Shown: positions 18,807 through 27,032 of the stretch, one piece after another | Layout of the letters: each line of letters begins with the position of its first letter | Numbering within the stretch: the stretch's first letter is position 1 | Assembly (NCBI RefSeq): GCF_017306585.1 | Contig: NZ_JAFKIC010000114.1 | Coordinates: forward strand, 1 to 64,000 | Length of the DNA stretch: 64,000 nucleotides | Direction of reading: 5' to 3' | DNA from: Mesorhizobium sp. | GTDB lineage: Bacteria; Pseudomonadota; Alphaproteobacteria; Rhizobiales; Rhizobiaceae | Program-made: the position numbers and the translations under genes | The notes under the pieces: model-generated | Database searches by the model: none | What the model was told of the DNA's origin: nothing | The model's input: only the letters and a program-made list of their open reading frames with translations

Positions 18807-19127
18807 ATGAGCAGCATGAAAGACCGCGAAGAGGGCTTCGAGCGCAAATTCGCTTTCGACGAGGAGCTTCGGTTCAAGGCCTCGGCGCGCCGCAACAAGG
18901 CGCTCGGCCTGTGGGCCGCCGAAAAGCTTGGAAAGTCGGGCGCCGACGCCGATGCCTACGCCAAGGAGGTCGTGGTTTCCGACATCGAGGAAGCCGGAGA
19001 CCATGACGTTTTCCGCAAGATCCGCCGGGATTTCGATGCCGCCGGCGTCGACCAGTCCGACCATCAGATCCGCCGCACCATGGATGAACTGATGGCGCAG
19101 GCGATCGAGCAGATCAAGAACACCTGA
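18807..19127 (+). CDS. DUF1476 protein, ATP synthase inhibitor zeta-subunit type
   Basis: 106 aa. Begins SSMKDREEGFERKFAFDEEL and continues RFKASARRNKALGLWAAEKLG, diagnostic of DUF1476, the alphaproteobacterial zeta subunit that inhibits the F1-ATPase in Paracoccus. GGAGG precedes the ATG at 18807; a second ATG nine bases in is also possible. It is divergent from purC, an arrangement common in this group. A hairpin terminator follows. Confidence 0.9.
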   Translation: MSSMKDREEGFERKFAFDEELRFKASARRNKALGLWAAEKLGKSGADADAYAKEVVVSDIEEAGDHDVFRKIRRDFDAAGVDQSDHQIRRTMDELMAQAIEQIKNT

Positions 19128-19203
19128 TCTAGCCGTGTCCGCGAAAGTGTCCCACGGTTTTGACGCAAAACCTGCGGCAAGCCTTGAGTGACTCGACCAA
19201 TCG

Positions 19204-19233
19204 ACCGCCCGGCACCACCGGGCGGTTTTTCTT
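19204..19233 (+). terminator. Rho-independent terminator of the DUF1476 gene
   Basis: A 9-bp stem ACCGCCCGG (19204-19212) pairs with CCGGGCGGT (19218-19226), loop CACCA, followed by TTTTTCTTT. Confidence 0.88.
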
Positions 19234-19290
19234 TGCCTTTGCCCCGGTTTCCGGCTGAAACTGCGATCCTTAACAAGGAAAGAGATTTAG

Positions 19291-20064
19291 ATGTCGCTGA
19301 AGTCCCGCCTCGCCGCCGATGAAACGCTGGTCACCGCATGGTCCGGCGTGCCGGATGCCCTGACCGTCGAGATTCTGGCCAAGCAGGGGTTCGACGCGGT
19401 CACGCTCGACATGCAGCATGGCGGCCATCACGAGGACAGCGTTCTGCGCGGCCTTATGCCCGTGCTTGCGGCCAACAAGCCGGCACTCGTGCGCATCCCG
19501 GTCGGGCGCTTCGACATGGCGAGCCGGGCGCTCGATTTTGGCGCCGAGGCGGTCATCGCCCCGATGGTGAATTCGGTGGCCGACGCGAAGCTGTTCGCCG
19601 CGGCGATGAAGTATCCGCCGCTCGGCGAGCGCTCCTGGGGGCCGACTTATGCCTTTCCGCGCCACGGCAAGGGCGACCATGCCGAATGGCTGCGCGACAC
19701 AAACCAGCGCACCATGGCCTTTGCCATGGTCGAGACACGCGCCGCGCTCGACGCGCTCGACGGTATTCTCGACACGCCAGGCATCGACGGCATTTTCCTC
19801 GGGCCATCCGACTTCTCGATCGCCTGGACCAACGGCGCCACCGTCAGTTCGACGCTGGAGAGCATGATGGAGACGGTGGCCTCGGTGGCCGAGCGCACCC
19901 GCAAGGCCGGCAAGCACGCCGCGATCTATGTCGTCGAGCCGGCCATCGCAGGCCGTGTCGTGTCGATGGGCTACCGCCTGCTCGCCACCGGTTCCGAACA
20001 TGCGCTGATTTCGCTGGGCGCCAAAACCTTGCTCAAGGGCATCAAGGATTCGATCGGCGCCTGA
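19291..20064 (+). CDS. HpcH/HpaI-family class II aldolase
   Basis: 257 aa metal-dependent pyruvate aldolase or lyase family. Visible: VTLDMQHGGHHEDS (residues 34-47; catalytic base region), RIPVGRFDMASRALDFGAEAVIAPMV with the conserved arginine, AMVETRAALDALDGIL with the metal-binding glutamate, and IFLGPSDFSIAWT with the metal-binding aspartate. Typical substrate is a 4-hydroxy-2-oxo acid, but none can be assigned. AAGGA precedes the start. Confidence 0.9.
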   Translation: MSLKSRLAADETLVTAWSGVPDALTVEILAKQGFDAVTLDMQHGGHHEDSVLRGLMPVLAANKPALVRIPVGRFDMASRALDFGAEAVIAPMVNSVADAKLFAAAMKYPPLGERSWGPTYAFPRHGKGDHAEWLRDTNQRTMAFAMVETRAALDALDGILDTPGIDGIFLGPSDFSIAWTNGATVSSTLESMMETVASVAERTRKAGKHAAIYVVEPAIAGRVVSMGYRLLATGSEHALISLGAKTLLKGIKDSIGA

Positions 20065-20083
20065 CGCGGCGCGGCTGGAGACC

Positions 20084-20638
20084 TCAGGCCTTCAGTTCCG
20101 TCAAAAACTTGGCGAAGGTCATGGATCCCTCCGGCCACGGGCCGAAACCTGAATCGGCGTTGAGGTGGCCGGCTTCGCCGGCATCGATGAACAGCGAGCC
20201 CCAGGCGGCGGCAATGTCCTCGGCCACCTCGAAGGCGCAAAACGGGTCATTGCGGCTGGCGATGACCATTGAGGGGAAAGGCAGCGGCTCGCGCGAATAG
20301 GGTCCGAAGGTCATCAGGTGCCTCGGGCGGATTTCGGGGTTGGCGACGTCGGGCGGCGCAACGAAGAAGGCTCCGGCCACGGGCTTCACGAATTGCGGAA
20401 TGGCTTGTACCGCCGCCGCTACTCCCAGCGAATGCGCGACAAGAACCACCGGCTTCTCGGCCTCGTTGACCGCCTTGGCCACGTTCGCCGCCCAGTCCTC
20501 GCACACAGGCTTAGACCATTCCGCCTGCTCGACGCGTCGCGCCGTCGACAGTTTCGACTGCCAGCGGGTCTGCCAGTGCTCGGGTCCGGAATTGGTGTAG
20601 CCGGGAATGATGAGAATATCTGCGTCTTTGACTTTCAT
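20084..20638 (-). CDS. RBBP9/YdeN-type alpha/beta hydrolase
   Basis: 184 aa small serine hydrolase. Opens DILIIPGYTNSGPEHWQTRW, the family signature; nucleophile elbow VLVAHSLGVAAA; aspartate in ASRNDPFCAFEVAE and histidine in GEAGHLNADSGFGPWPEG complete the triad. No signal peptide, so cytoplasmic. ATG at 20638 chosen because the frame upstream has no family similarity. Substrate unknown. Confidence 0.88.
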   Translation of the reverse strand: MKVKDADILIIPGYTNSGPEHWQTRWQSKLSTARRVEQAEWSKPVCEDWAANVAKAVNEAEKPVVLVAHSLGVAAAVQAIPQFVKPVAGAFFVAPPDVANPEIRPRHLMTFGPYSREPLPFPSMVIASRNDPFCAFEVAEDIAAAWGSLFIDAGEAGHLNADSGFGPWPEGSMTFAKFLTELKA

Positions 20639-20795
20639 GCCGCTGAGATAGCGAGCGCGATTGCCTCGTGCAACCGTTGATGAGCTTGCCTCAGCGCGGA
20701 ACGGTGAACACCATGTTCGCATTTCGCCGTCTTGTGTGAACGATTGCGATCGACGATCTCTGGTCATGAGAGAAACAGCCGTGGAGGACCGGATT

Positions 20796-21695
20796 TTGGC
20801 ACTGACACGACGCACAATGATCGGCGGCGCCGGGCTCCTGGCATTGGGAGCTTCCTCACGCGTTGCCGCAACGGAGACAATGATGAGCGAACTGCCATTT
20901 GCCGCCACCACGCCGGTGAGCGTTGCCCGGGTCGGGCTGAAGGCGCGCGATGCCGAGAGCCTCGCCGCCTACTATCGCCGGGTCGTGGGCCTGCAGGAAT
21001 TGAGCCGCGCCGACGGCGCGATCACCTTGGGCGCCGCCGGGCGGCCCTTGCTGGTCCTTGAGCCCGACACGTCTGCCAAGCCGGACGATCCGCGCAGCGC
21101 GGGTCTCTTCCACACGGCTTTTCTGCTGCCCAGCCGGGCCGATCTCGGCCGCTGGATCAACCACGCCATTGCTGAAAAGATCGCGATCGAGGGGGCTTCG
21201 GACCATCTCGTCAGCGAAGCGCTCTACCTGACGGATCCCGAGGGTAACGGCATTGAAATCTATGCCGACCGCCGCCCGCAGGATTGGAAATGGAATGGCG
21301 ACAGGATCGCCATGGCGACCGAGCGGATGAACGTTCCGTCCGTGGTCGCCAGCGTACCGGCCGGCGATGCCGGCTGGCAGGGCGCGCCCGAGAACAGCAT
21401 CATCGGCCATGTCCATCTGCGCGTCGGCAGGCCCGAAGAGGCCGAAGCCTGGTGGAACCAGGAATTCGGTTTCGACACCGTTGCCAAATATGGCAGCCAG
21501 GCGGTGTTCCTGTCGTCAGGCCATTACCACCATCACATCGGCGCCAATGCCTGGCAGAGCGCCGGCGCCGGCCCCCGTGATCCGTCTCGTTCCGGTCTCG
21601 CCTGGGTCGAGATGCGCTCGGACAATGTGACCAGCCCGGTGGACCGCGAAGACCCGTGGGGGACAGTGATCAGGACTGTTCCTGGAAAGGCTTGA
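20796..21695 (+). CDS. Two-domain VOC (glyoxalase/extradiol dioxygenase fold) protein with Tat signal
   Basis: 299 aa with two vicinal-oxygen-chelate modules. Module 1 (about 40-165) includes VGLKARDAESLAAYYRRVVG, LFHTAFLLPSRADLGRW and LTDPEGNGIEIYADR; module 2 (about 195-295) includes IIGHVHLRVGRPEEAEAWW and HYHHHIGANAW. Metal-binding His/Glu appear conserved. The best start is TTG at 20796: GGAGGA lies 8 bases before it and it gives a compact twin-arginine signal (ALTRRTMIGGAGLLALGASS). An ATG at 20766 is the alternative. Similar to CatE-like catechol dioxygenases, but the substrate is unknown. Confidence 0.75.
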   Translation: MALTRRTMIGGAGLLALGASSRVAATETMMSELPFAATTPVSVARVGLKARDAESLAAYYRRVVGLQELSRADGAITLGAAGRPLLVLEPDTSAKPDDPRSAGLFHTAFLLPSRADLGRWINHAIAEKIAIEGASDHLVSEALYLTDPEGNGIEIYADRRPQDWKWNGDRIAMATERMNVPSVVASVPAGDAGWQGAPENSIIGHVHLRVGRPEEAEAWWNQEFGFDTVAKYGSQAVFLSSGHYHHHIGANAWQSAGAGPRDPSRSGLAWVEMRSDNVTSPVDREDPWGTVIRTVPGKA

Positions 21696-21709
21696 TTGGA
21701 CGTCGGCGC

Positions 21710-21745
21710 AGCTTCCTTCTCCCCGTAAACGGGGAGAAGGAAGCT
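21710..21745. terminator. Perfect 15-bp palindromic hairpin between convergent genes
   Basis: AGCTTCCTTCTCCCC (21710-21724) is perfectly inverted at 21731-21745 around a GTAAAC loop. It lies between the VOC gene and purB stops and touches the purB stop. It looks like a dispersed rhizobial palindrome serving as a bidirectional terminator. Confidence 0.7.
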
Positions 21746-23052
21746 CAGGCCTCTCCAAACACCCGCCTGAAAATCGTATCGACATGTTTAGTGTGGTAGC
21801 CCAGATCGAATTTCTCGCGGATCTCGGCCTCCGGCAGGGCAGCAGTCACTTCCTTGTCGGCTAGCAATTCCTCAAGAAAATCAGCGCCTTCCTCCCACAC
21901 CTTCATGGCGTTGCGCTGTACCAGGCGATAGGCGTCCTCACGCGACACTCCGGCCTGCGTCAACGCCAGCAGGACGCGCTGAGAGTGCACCAGGCCGCGG
22001 AACTTGTTCATGTTCTTCAGCATGTTGTCGGGGTAGACGAGCAACTTGTCGACCACACTGGTCAGCCGCGACAGCGCGAAGTCGAGCGTCACCGTGGCGT
22101 CCGGGCCGATCATGCGCTCGACCGACGAGTGCGAGATGTCGCGCTCATGCCAGAGCGCCACATTCTCCATCGCCGGCAGCGCCATGGAGCGCACCATTCG
22201 GGCAAGGCCGGTCAGGTTTTCCGTCAGGACCGGATTGCGCTTGTGCGGCATCGCCGACGAGCCTTTCTGGCCCGGCGAGAAAAATTCCTCCGCTTCGAGC
22301 ACTTCGGTGCGCTGCAGGTGGCGGATTTCGGTCGCCAGCCGCTCGATCGACGAGGCGATGACGCCGAGCGTGGCGAAGAACATGGCGTGACGGTCGCGCG
22401 GGATCACTTGCGTCGACACCGGCTCCGGCTTCAGCCCGAGTTTTGCCGCCACGTGTTCCTCGACATAGGGCTCAATGTTGGCAAAGGTGCCGACCGCGCC
22501 TGATATGGCGCAGGTGGCGATGTCTTCGCGCGCATGCACCAGCCGCTCGCGGCAGCGCGAGAACTCGGCATAGGCCTGCGCCAGCTTGACGCCGAAGGTC
22601 GTCGGCTCGGCGTGGATACCGTGGCTGCGGCCGATGGTTACGGTGTCCTTGTGTTCGAAGGCGCGGCGCTTGAGCGCCGCCAGCAGCGCGTCGATGTCGG
22701 CAAGCAGTTTGTCGCTGGCGCGGGTGAGCTGGACCGCGAAGCAGGTGTCGAGAACGTCCGAAGACGTCATGCCCTGGTGGATGAAACGCGCGTCCGGTCC
22801 GACGAATTCGGCAAGATGGGTCAGGAAGGCGATGACGTCATGCTTGGTGACGCGCTCGATGGCATCGATCTTCTCGACGTCGAATTGCGCGGCGCCACCC
22901 TTTTCCCAGATGGTCTTGGCGGCTTCCTTCGGGATGACACCAAGCTCGGCCAGCGCGTCGCAGGCATGGGCCTCGATTTCGAACCAGATGCGGAACCGTG
23001 TTTCGGGCGACCAGATGGCGACCATTTCCGGCCGGGAGTAACGAGGAATCAT
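21745..23052 (-). CDS. purB: Adenylosuccinate lyase
   Basis: Acts twice in purine metabolism: releases fumarate from SAICAR and from adenylosuccinate. 435 aa. Fumarase/aspartase superfamily motifs are clear: RYSRPEMVAIWS at the N-terminus, TSSDVLDTCFAVQL, RSHGIHAEPTTFGVKL with the catalytic histidine, and the signature loop GSSAMPHKRNPVLTENLTG (about residues 262-280). AGGA precedes the ATG at 23052. Same strand as the purC-purQ run. Confidence 0.97.
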   Translation of the reverse strand: MIPRYSRPEMVAIWSPETRFRIWFEIEAHACDALAELGVIPKEAAKTIWEKGGAAQFDVEKIDAIERVTKHDVIAFLTHLAEFVGPDARFIHQGMTSSDVLDTCFAVQLTRASDKLLADIDALLAALKRRAFEHKDTVTIGRSHGIHAEPTTFGVKLAQAYAEFSRCRERLVHAREDIATCAISGAVGTFANIEPYVEEHVAAKLGLKPEPVSTQVIPRDRHAMFFATLGVIASSIERLATEIRHLQRTEVLEAEEFFSPGQKGSSAMPHKRNPVLTENLTGLARMVRSMALPAMENVALWHERDISHSSVERMIGPDATVTLDFALSRLTSVVDKLLVYPDNMLKNMNKFRGLVHSQRVLLALTQAGVSREDAYRLVQRNAMKVWEEGADFLEELLADKEVTAALPEAEIREKFDLGYHTKHVDTIFRRVFGEA

Positions 23053-23112
23053 CGGTCAGTCCTGACATGTCGGTGGGATTAGCCCGCCTCCTAACAGAGG
23101 CAGCCAAAATCC

Positions 23113-23637
23113 TCAACGTTGATGCCGAGCAAACCAGAGGCTGGCGGCGAACAAGGCGATGAAACCGAGCGGAAGATAGAGCCGTATGCCAAGCACGACG
23201 AATTGGTAGGACGCCACCGCCATGGTGAATGCGAACTGAAAGCCCCAGGTGAGGGTGAAGACGGGCGCATGCCATTCGGCATAGTAGGATCGGTATTGCA
23301 GGGCATAGAGCAGGGCGGTCAGGCCGATGGTCGCCGCCGCGATGCCGACGAACGCCGCTGCGAAGGCGACCTCCGGGCTCCTTCCAAGCGAGACCAGCCG
23401 GGCGGCGAACAACCCAACCGGAAACGCCAGGCCGCCGCCGGCCGCGAACAGCACCGAGACGGTGCGGATTTTCTGGGGCGTCACCCAATTGTCCAGCAAC
23501 AGGTTGACGAGCGTGCTGGCGCCCATCGCGAGCGCCCACAGCAACGCTCCCAGAAACGCGGTACCCGGCGTCGGTATCGCGCGACAAAGGTGGTTCAGGA
23601 CACGACTATACCTTGCGGCCCGCACAAGCTCTGTCAC
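23113..23637 (-). CDS. Hypothetical membrane protein
   Basis: 174 aa with five to six hydrophobic segments (from ATG-equivalent: about 27-50, 60-80, 92-112, 125-145, 150-168). No family recognised. GTG start at 23637 overlaps the upstream DUF2259 stop as GTGA, so it is translated with that gene; the longer frame upstream is the antisense reading of nothing recognisable. Ends LWFARHQR. Confidence 0.65.
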   Translation of the reverse strand: MTELVRAARYSRVLNHLCRAIPTPGTAFLGALLWALAMGASTLVNLLLDNWVTPQKIRTVSVLFAAGGGLAFPVGLFAARLVSLGRSPEVAFAAAFVGIAAATIGLTALLYALQYRSYYAEWHAPVFTLTWGFQFAFTMAVASYQFVVLGIRLYLPLGFIALFAASLWFARHQR

Positions 23638-24359
23638 AGGCGGCCGGTCACGGCGATCCAGCGGTAGTCCGGCCCTTCGAAGCCATATTGGCGCACCGCG
23701 ATCAGCACGGCATAGGCGCTGAGACTGTCCATCGAAAACGTCTGCACCGCGCCGATCCGGTATCCGTTCGGGCAACCTCGGCTCTTGGGGATGGACTTGT
23801 CCTCATGCAGCAGTCTGGTCGTGCCGCCGTCCTGCGCCTCGATGCGTAGCAGCCGGAAGCCATTGATCTCGCCCTGGCTTTCGCAGCCCTCGGTGGCATT
23901 CATGCCGATCTCGTCCAGCCGGAATTCGAGCGGCTGGTCCACCGGGGAAAAGATCGGGCGCGGATTGACCGCCATCCGGTGTGGATCGGCCGAAAGTTCG
24001 GTCACCGGGTTGAAGCCGGCGGTAATGCCGCGATTGGCGTCAAGCTCGGCCTGGCTGACGATCGCCTCACCCTTTTGCCGCGCCTGAAGGCGCGCCGCAT
24101 CCAGTTTCGCGCTCTCGTCATCCAGGCGGACGCGGATCGGCGTGCCCTTGAGGAAGCTGTCGGTGCGGGTGTCGATGTAATAACGGTTGGCATAGGGAAA
24201 GCCTGAGCCGTCCTGCACGCCATATTCCTCGAAGGCGAACACGCCGCCATCCCTGGTGAATCCCAGGATTTCCAGTCCGGCGACATCTCCGGCATGCCCG
24301 GCGATCGGAGCCACAAGCTGCGCGGCCAGGGAAACGGCAAACAGGAAAAGCATTCGCAT
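23634..24359 (-). CDS. DUF2259 secreted protein
   Basis: 241 aa with a Sec signal peptide (RMLFLFAVSLAAQLVAPIAGHAG, cleavage near residue 24). Mature protein starts DVAGLEILGFTRDGGVFAFEEYG, diagnostic of DUF2259, predicted periplasmic proteins of unknown function; it has a cysteine pair (GCESQG, RGCPNG) that could form a disulfide. GGAG precedes the ATG. First gene of a two-gene unit with the membrane protein. Confidence 0.8.
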   Translation of the reverse strand: MRMLFLFAVSLAAQLVAPIAGHAGDVAGLEILGFTRDGGVFAFEEYGVQDGSGFPYANRYYIDTRTDSFLKGTPIRVRLDDESAKLDAARLQARQKGEAIVSQAELDANRGITAGFNPVTELSADPHRMAVNPRPIFSPVDQPLEFRLDEIGMNATEGCESQGEINGFRLLRIEAQDGGTTRLLHEDKSIPKSRGCPNGYRIGAVQTFSMDSLSAYAVLIAVRQYGFEGPDYRWIAVTGRL

Positions 24360-24490
24360 CGTGTTTCACTCCGGGGGTGCGGTTGTTTCAATGCCTAGCA
24401 TGCCGAAATCAAAACGTCGTGCGGGTCAGGACCTATGCATCCAATCGGCTCGTCATTTGTTATTGTCGGCAGTCCCAATGGAGAACTACC

Positions 24491-24745
24491 ATGACCGACA
24501 CCAGCAAAATTCGTGAGCATATGGAAGTCGTCGGCGCCGATGGCGTGCATGTCGGCACGGTCGACAAGGTCGACGGCCAGCGCATCAAGCTGACCAAGGC
24601 CGATAGCGGAGAGGGCGCACACAAGGGCCATCACCACTACATTTCGCTGGCGCTGGTCGCCGAGGTCGATGGCAAAAAGGTCTGGTTGTCGGCGAATTCC
24701 GATGTCGCGGTTACGTTCGAGGAAGAAAAATCGGATCCTGTCTGA
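24491..24745 (+). CDS. DUF2171 (PRC-barrel-like) small protein
   Basis: 84 aa. KIREHMEVVGADGVHVGTVD matches the DUF2171 opening, followed by VDGQRIKLTKADSGEGAHKGHHHYISLALV. PRC-barrel-like small cytoplasmic proteins of unknown role, common in soil alphaproteobacteria. GGAG precedes the ATG at 24491. Divergent from the DUF2259 gene. Confidence 0.82.
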   Translation: MTDTSKIREHMEVVGADGVHVGTVDKVDGQRIKLTKADSGEGAHKGHHHYISLALVAEVDGKKVWLSANSDVAVTFEEEKSDPV

Positions 24746-24753
24746 TCATCGGG

Positions 24754-25779
24754 TCAATCGGCGCGCGATGACCAGACCGGGAACAAATCGTTCTCGGCTG
24801 GCGTCGCGGCAAACACACCGCGGCTGATGGCGCGCGCCATGGTGGCGCCGGCCGCGGCATAGAGGTCGATGGCAGCGTCGGCTTCGAGCTGGATGCCGCT
24901 TCTGCCCGTCGCCAGCGCGAAGACCAGATCGCCGTCGGCCGGAGTATGGGTCGGCCAGATGGCGCGCACGAAGCCGTCATGCGCGGCCATCGCCAGGCGT
25001 TTTGCCGCCGCCTTGGTGAGAACGGCATCCGTGGCGATGACGGCGATGGTGGTGTTGCCGCCGGTTTCCATCTGCATGCCAGAGTGCTTGTCGCGATATT
25101 TGAGCAGGATCCGCTTGGCATCGTCCGGCATGGGCGTGGGGTAGCCGAACCCACCGAACTCCTCGCCGATTTCGAAAGGGGCAGCCCAGAAATGGCGGGT
25201 ACGGCCGACCGTTACCGATCCGGTCGGGTTGACGGCGGCCAGCGCGCCGATCGTCACGCCATTGTCCAGCCGTGTCGAAGCTGAACCCAGGCCGCCTTTC
25301 AGACCGGCGGTCAATGCACCGGTGCCGGCGCCGGCTGTTCCAATCTGGAAGTCGGCGGTGGCGGCTTGGGCCGCCTCATAGCCGAGGTCGCGATACGGGG
25401 GATAACGACCCCAATCCTTGTCGCCGCCATTGCGCAGGTCGAACAGGATCGCCGCCGGCACGATTGGTACCCGGAAGCCGCCCACTTCGAAACCGATGCC
25501 GCGCTCACGCAGCGCTGCCTGCACGCCGGACGCGGCGTCAAGGCCGAAAGCCGAACCGCCCGAGAGCACCACGGCATGGACGGTTTCGACCGAATTGTGC
25601 GGCTCGAGCAGGTCTGTCTCGCGCGTGCCCGGCGCTCCGCCCAGAATCTGTACGCCGGCCACCGCCGCCTGATCGCAAAGGACGGCGGTCACTCCAGACT
25701 TCAGCCTGGCATCGGCAGCGTTGCCGACATGCAGACCGGCAACATCGGTGATCAGGTTGCGCGGACCGGTACGGAACAT
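24754..25779 (-). CDS. P1-family (DmpA-type) N-terminal nucleophile peptidase
   Basis: 341 aa L-aminopeptidase D-esterase/DmpA family enzyme, made as a precursor that cleaves itself before a serine. Visible: NLITDVAGLHVGNAAD at the start, VLSGGSAFGLDAASGV (71-86), and the likely processing site in GLKGGLGSASTR (Gly165-Ser166). Cytoplasmic; cleaves small or beta-amino peptides in known relatives. Its ATG overlaps the stop of the binding-protein gene by one base. Confidence 0.88.
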   Translation of the reverse strand: MFRTGPRNLITDVAGLHVGNAADARLKSGVTAVLCDQAAVAGVQILGGAPGTRETDLLEPHNSVETVHAVVLSGGSAFGLDAASGVQAALRERGIGFEVGGFRVPIVPAAILFDLRNGGDKDWGRYPPYRDLGYEAAQAATADFQIGTAGAGTGALTAGLKGGLGSASTRLDNGVTIGALAAVNPTGSVTVGRTRHFWAAPFEIGEEFGGFGYPTPMPDDAKRILLKYRDKHSGMQMETGGNTTIAVIATDAVLTKAAAKRLAMAAHDGFVRAIWPTHTPADGDLVFALATGRSGIQLEADAAIDLYAAAGATMARAISRGVFAATPAENDLFPVWSSRAD

Positions 25780-26852
25780 CAGTTGCTTTCCAGGGGCACG
25801 AAGCGTGTGCCGTCGAAACGGAAAACGCGGTAGGGGCTCTGGCTGAGGTCACCCTTTGCATCGAAGCGGACGGGGCCGATCGCGGTGGTGAAATCATGCC
25901 CGGTCAGCATTTCGGCCAGCGGCTTACCAGTGTTCGCGGCTTCCTCCGACGCCACTTTGGCGATCTCGATCGCCGCATAGGCGGGCAGCGTATAGCCGTC
26001 GGGCACGGCTTTTTGCGCCGCAAAGGCCGCCAGCACTTTCGGGTCGGCGACATCGGCCCATTCGGGCGGCGCGATCATCAGCGTGCCGGTCGCGTAAGGC
26101 ACGTCGCCAGGCGGCGTGCGCAGATTTTCACCGCCGGCAATCACGATGCCCGCCTGGAGCTGCGCGGCATCGCGGCCCATGATGGCGATGTCGTCGCCGT
26201 CGCCGCCGGCAAAGACATGCGTGGCGCCGGCCTTCTTCAGGCGTCCGATCAGGCCGATCTGGTTGTCGAGCTGAGGCCGGAACGTGTCGACGAAGACGGG
26301 TTTCAGTGCTGCTTGCTCCGCCGCGGCGCGAAATGTCTCGGCGATCTCGCGGCCATAGATGGTGCCGTCATCGATGATGGCGAACAGTTCGTCCCGCCAC
26401 AGACGGGTCAGCGCGGCTGCAACGGCGTTGCGCTCGTCGTCGCCGCGCGGGCCGAGGCGATAGACCGGCCAACCGGTCTTGGCGCGTCGGTCGGTCAGGC
26501 TTTCGGTCCGCACGCCGACGGTGATGACCGGGATATTAGCGCCCTTGAGGATCGGCATTGCCGCTGCGATAGCGTCGGTGCAAAGGAAGCCGACGACGAT
26601 GTTGACCTTTGCCGCCGCGAACTCCCTCGCCGCCGCCGTGCCGCCATCGGCGGTGCAGGCGTCATCGATGGTCTTGAGTTGGATGCCGTTCGCTTCGGCC
26701 GCTAGCCCTGCACCGGTCTCGATCTGTTTGCCGAGAATGGCCGATGGTCCCGACAGCGGCGCAGCGACGCCGATCGTCAGCGTCTGGGCGCCGGCGGGGC
26801 CGGCCAGAAGCAGCCAGGCCAATGCGGCGTATATCATTGCTCGCGATCGCAT
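25779..26852 (-). CDS. Branched-chain-amino-acid-type ABC substrate-binding protein
   Basis: 357 aa periplasmic-binding protein of the LivJ type with signal peptide (RSRAMIYAALAWLLLAGPAGAQ). Mature start TLTIGVAAPLSGPSAILGKQ is typical; the paired-lobe pattern includes VVGFLCTDAIAAAMPILKGANIPVI and AGGDGDDIAIMGRDAAQLQAG. No permease or ATPase genes are adjacent, so it is an orphan that uses another transporter or acts as a sensor. GGAGG lies upstream of the ATG at 26852. Overlaps the peptidase gene (TGATG): perhaps a peptide-derived ligand. Confidence 0.87.
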   Translation of the reverse strand: MRSRAMIYAALAWLLLAGPAGAQTLTIGVAAPLSGPSAILGKQIETGAGLAAEANGIQLKTIDDACTADGGTAAAREFAAAKVNIVVGFLCTDAIAAAMPILKGANIPVITVGVRTESLTDRRAKTGWPVYRLGPRGDDERNAVAAALTRLWRDELFAIIDDGTIYGREIAETFRAAAEQAALKPVFVDTFRPQLDNQIGLIGRLKKAGATHVFAGGDGDDIAIMGRDAAQLQAGIVIAGGENLRTPPGDVPYATGTLMIAPPEWADVADPKVLAAFAAQKAVPDGYTLPAYAAIEIAKVASEEAANTGKPLAEMLTGHDFTTAIGPVRFDAKGDLSQSPYRVFRFDGTRFVPLESN

Positions 26853-27032
26853 CCTGTCGCTGAATTCCTCCGGGGCCGCGCCTGCCGGGCAGCCATCAAT
26901 TCCCGCCAAGACCTAAAGGCTGCCCGGCCTTGGTGCAACACGCGAATTCAGGGATATCAACCAAGCACTTCGCTTGTGGCATGCCATGTCTGGCCATATA
27001 TAGCGGTAGGGTTCTGGTTACGGAAAATTCCG

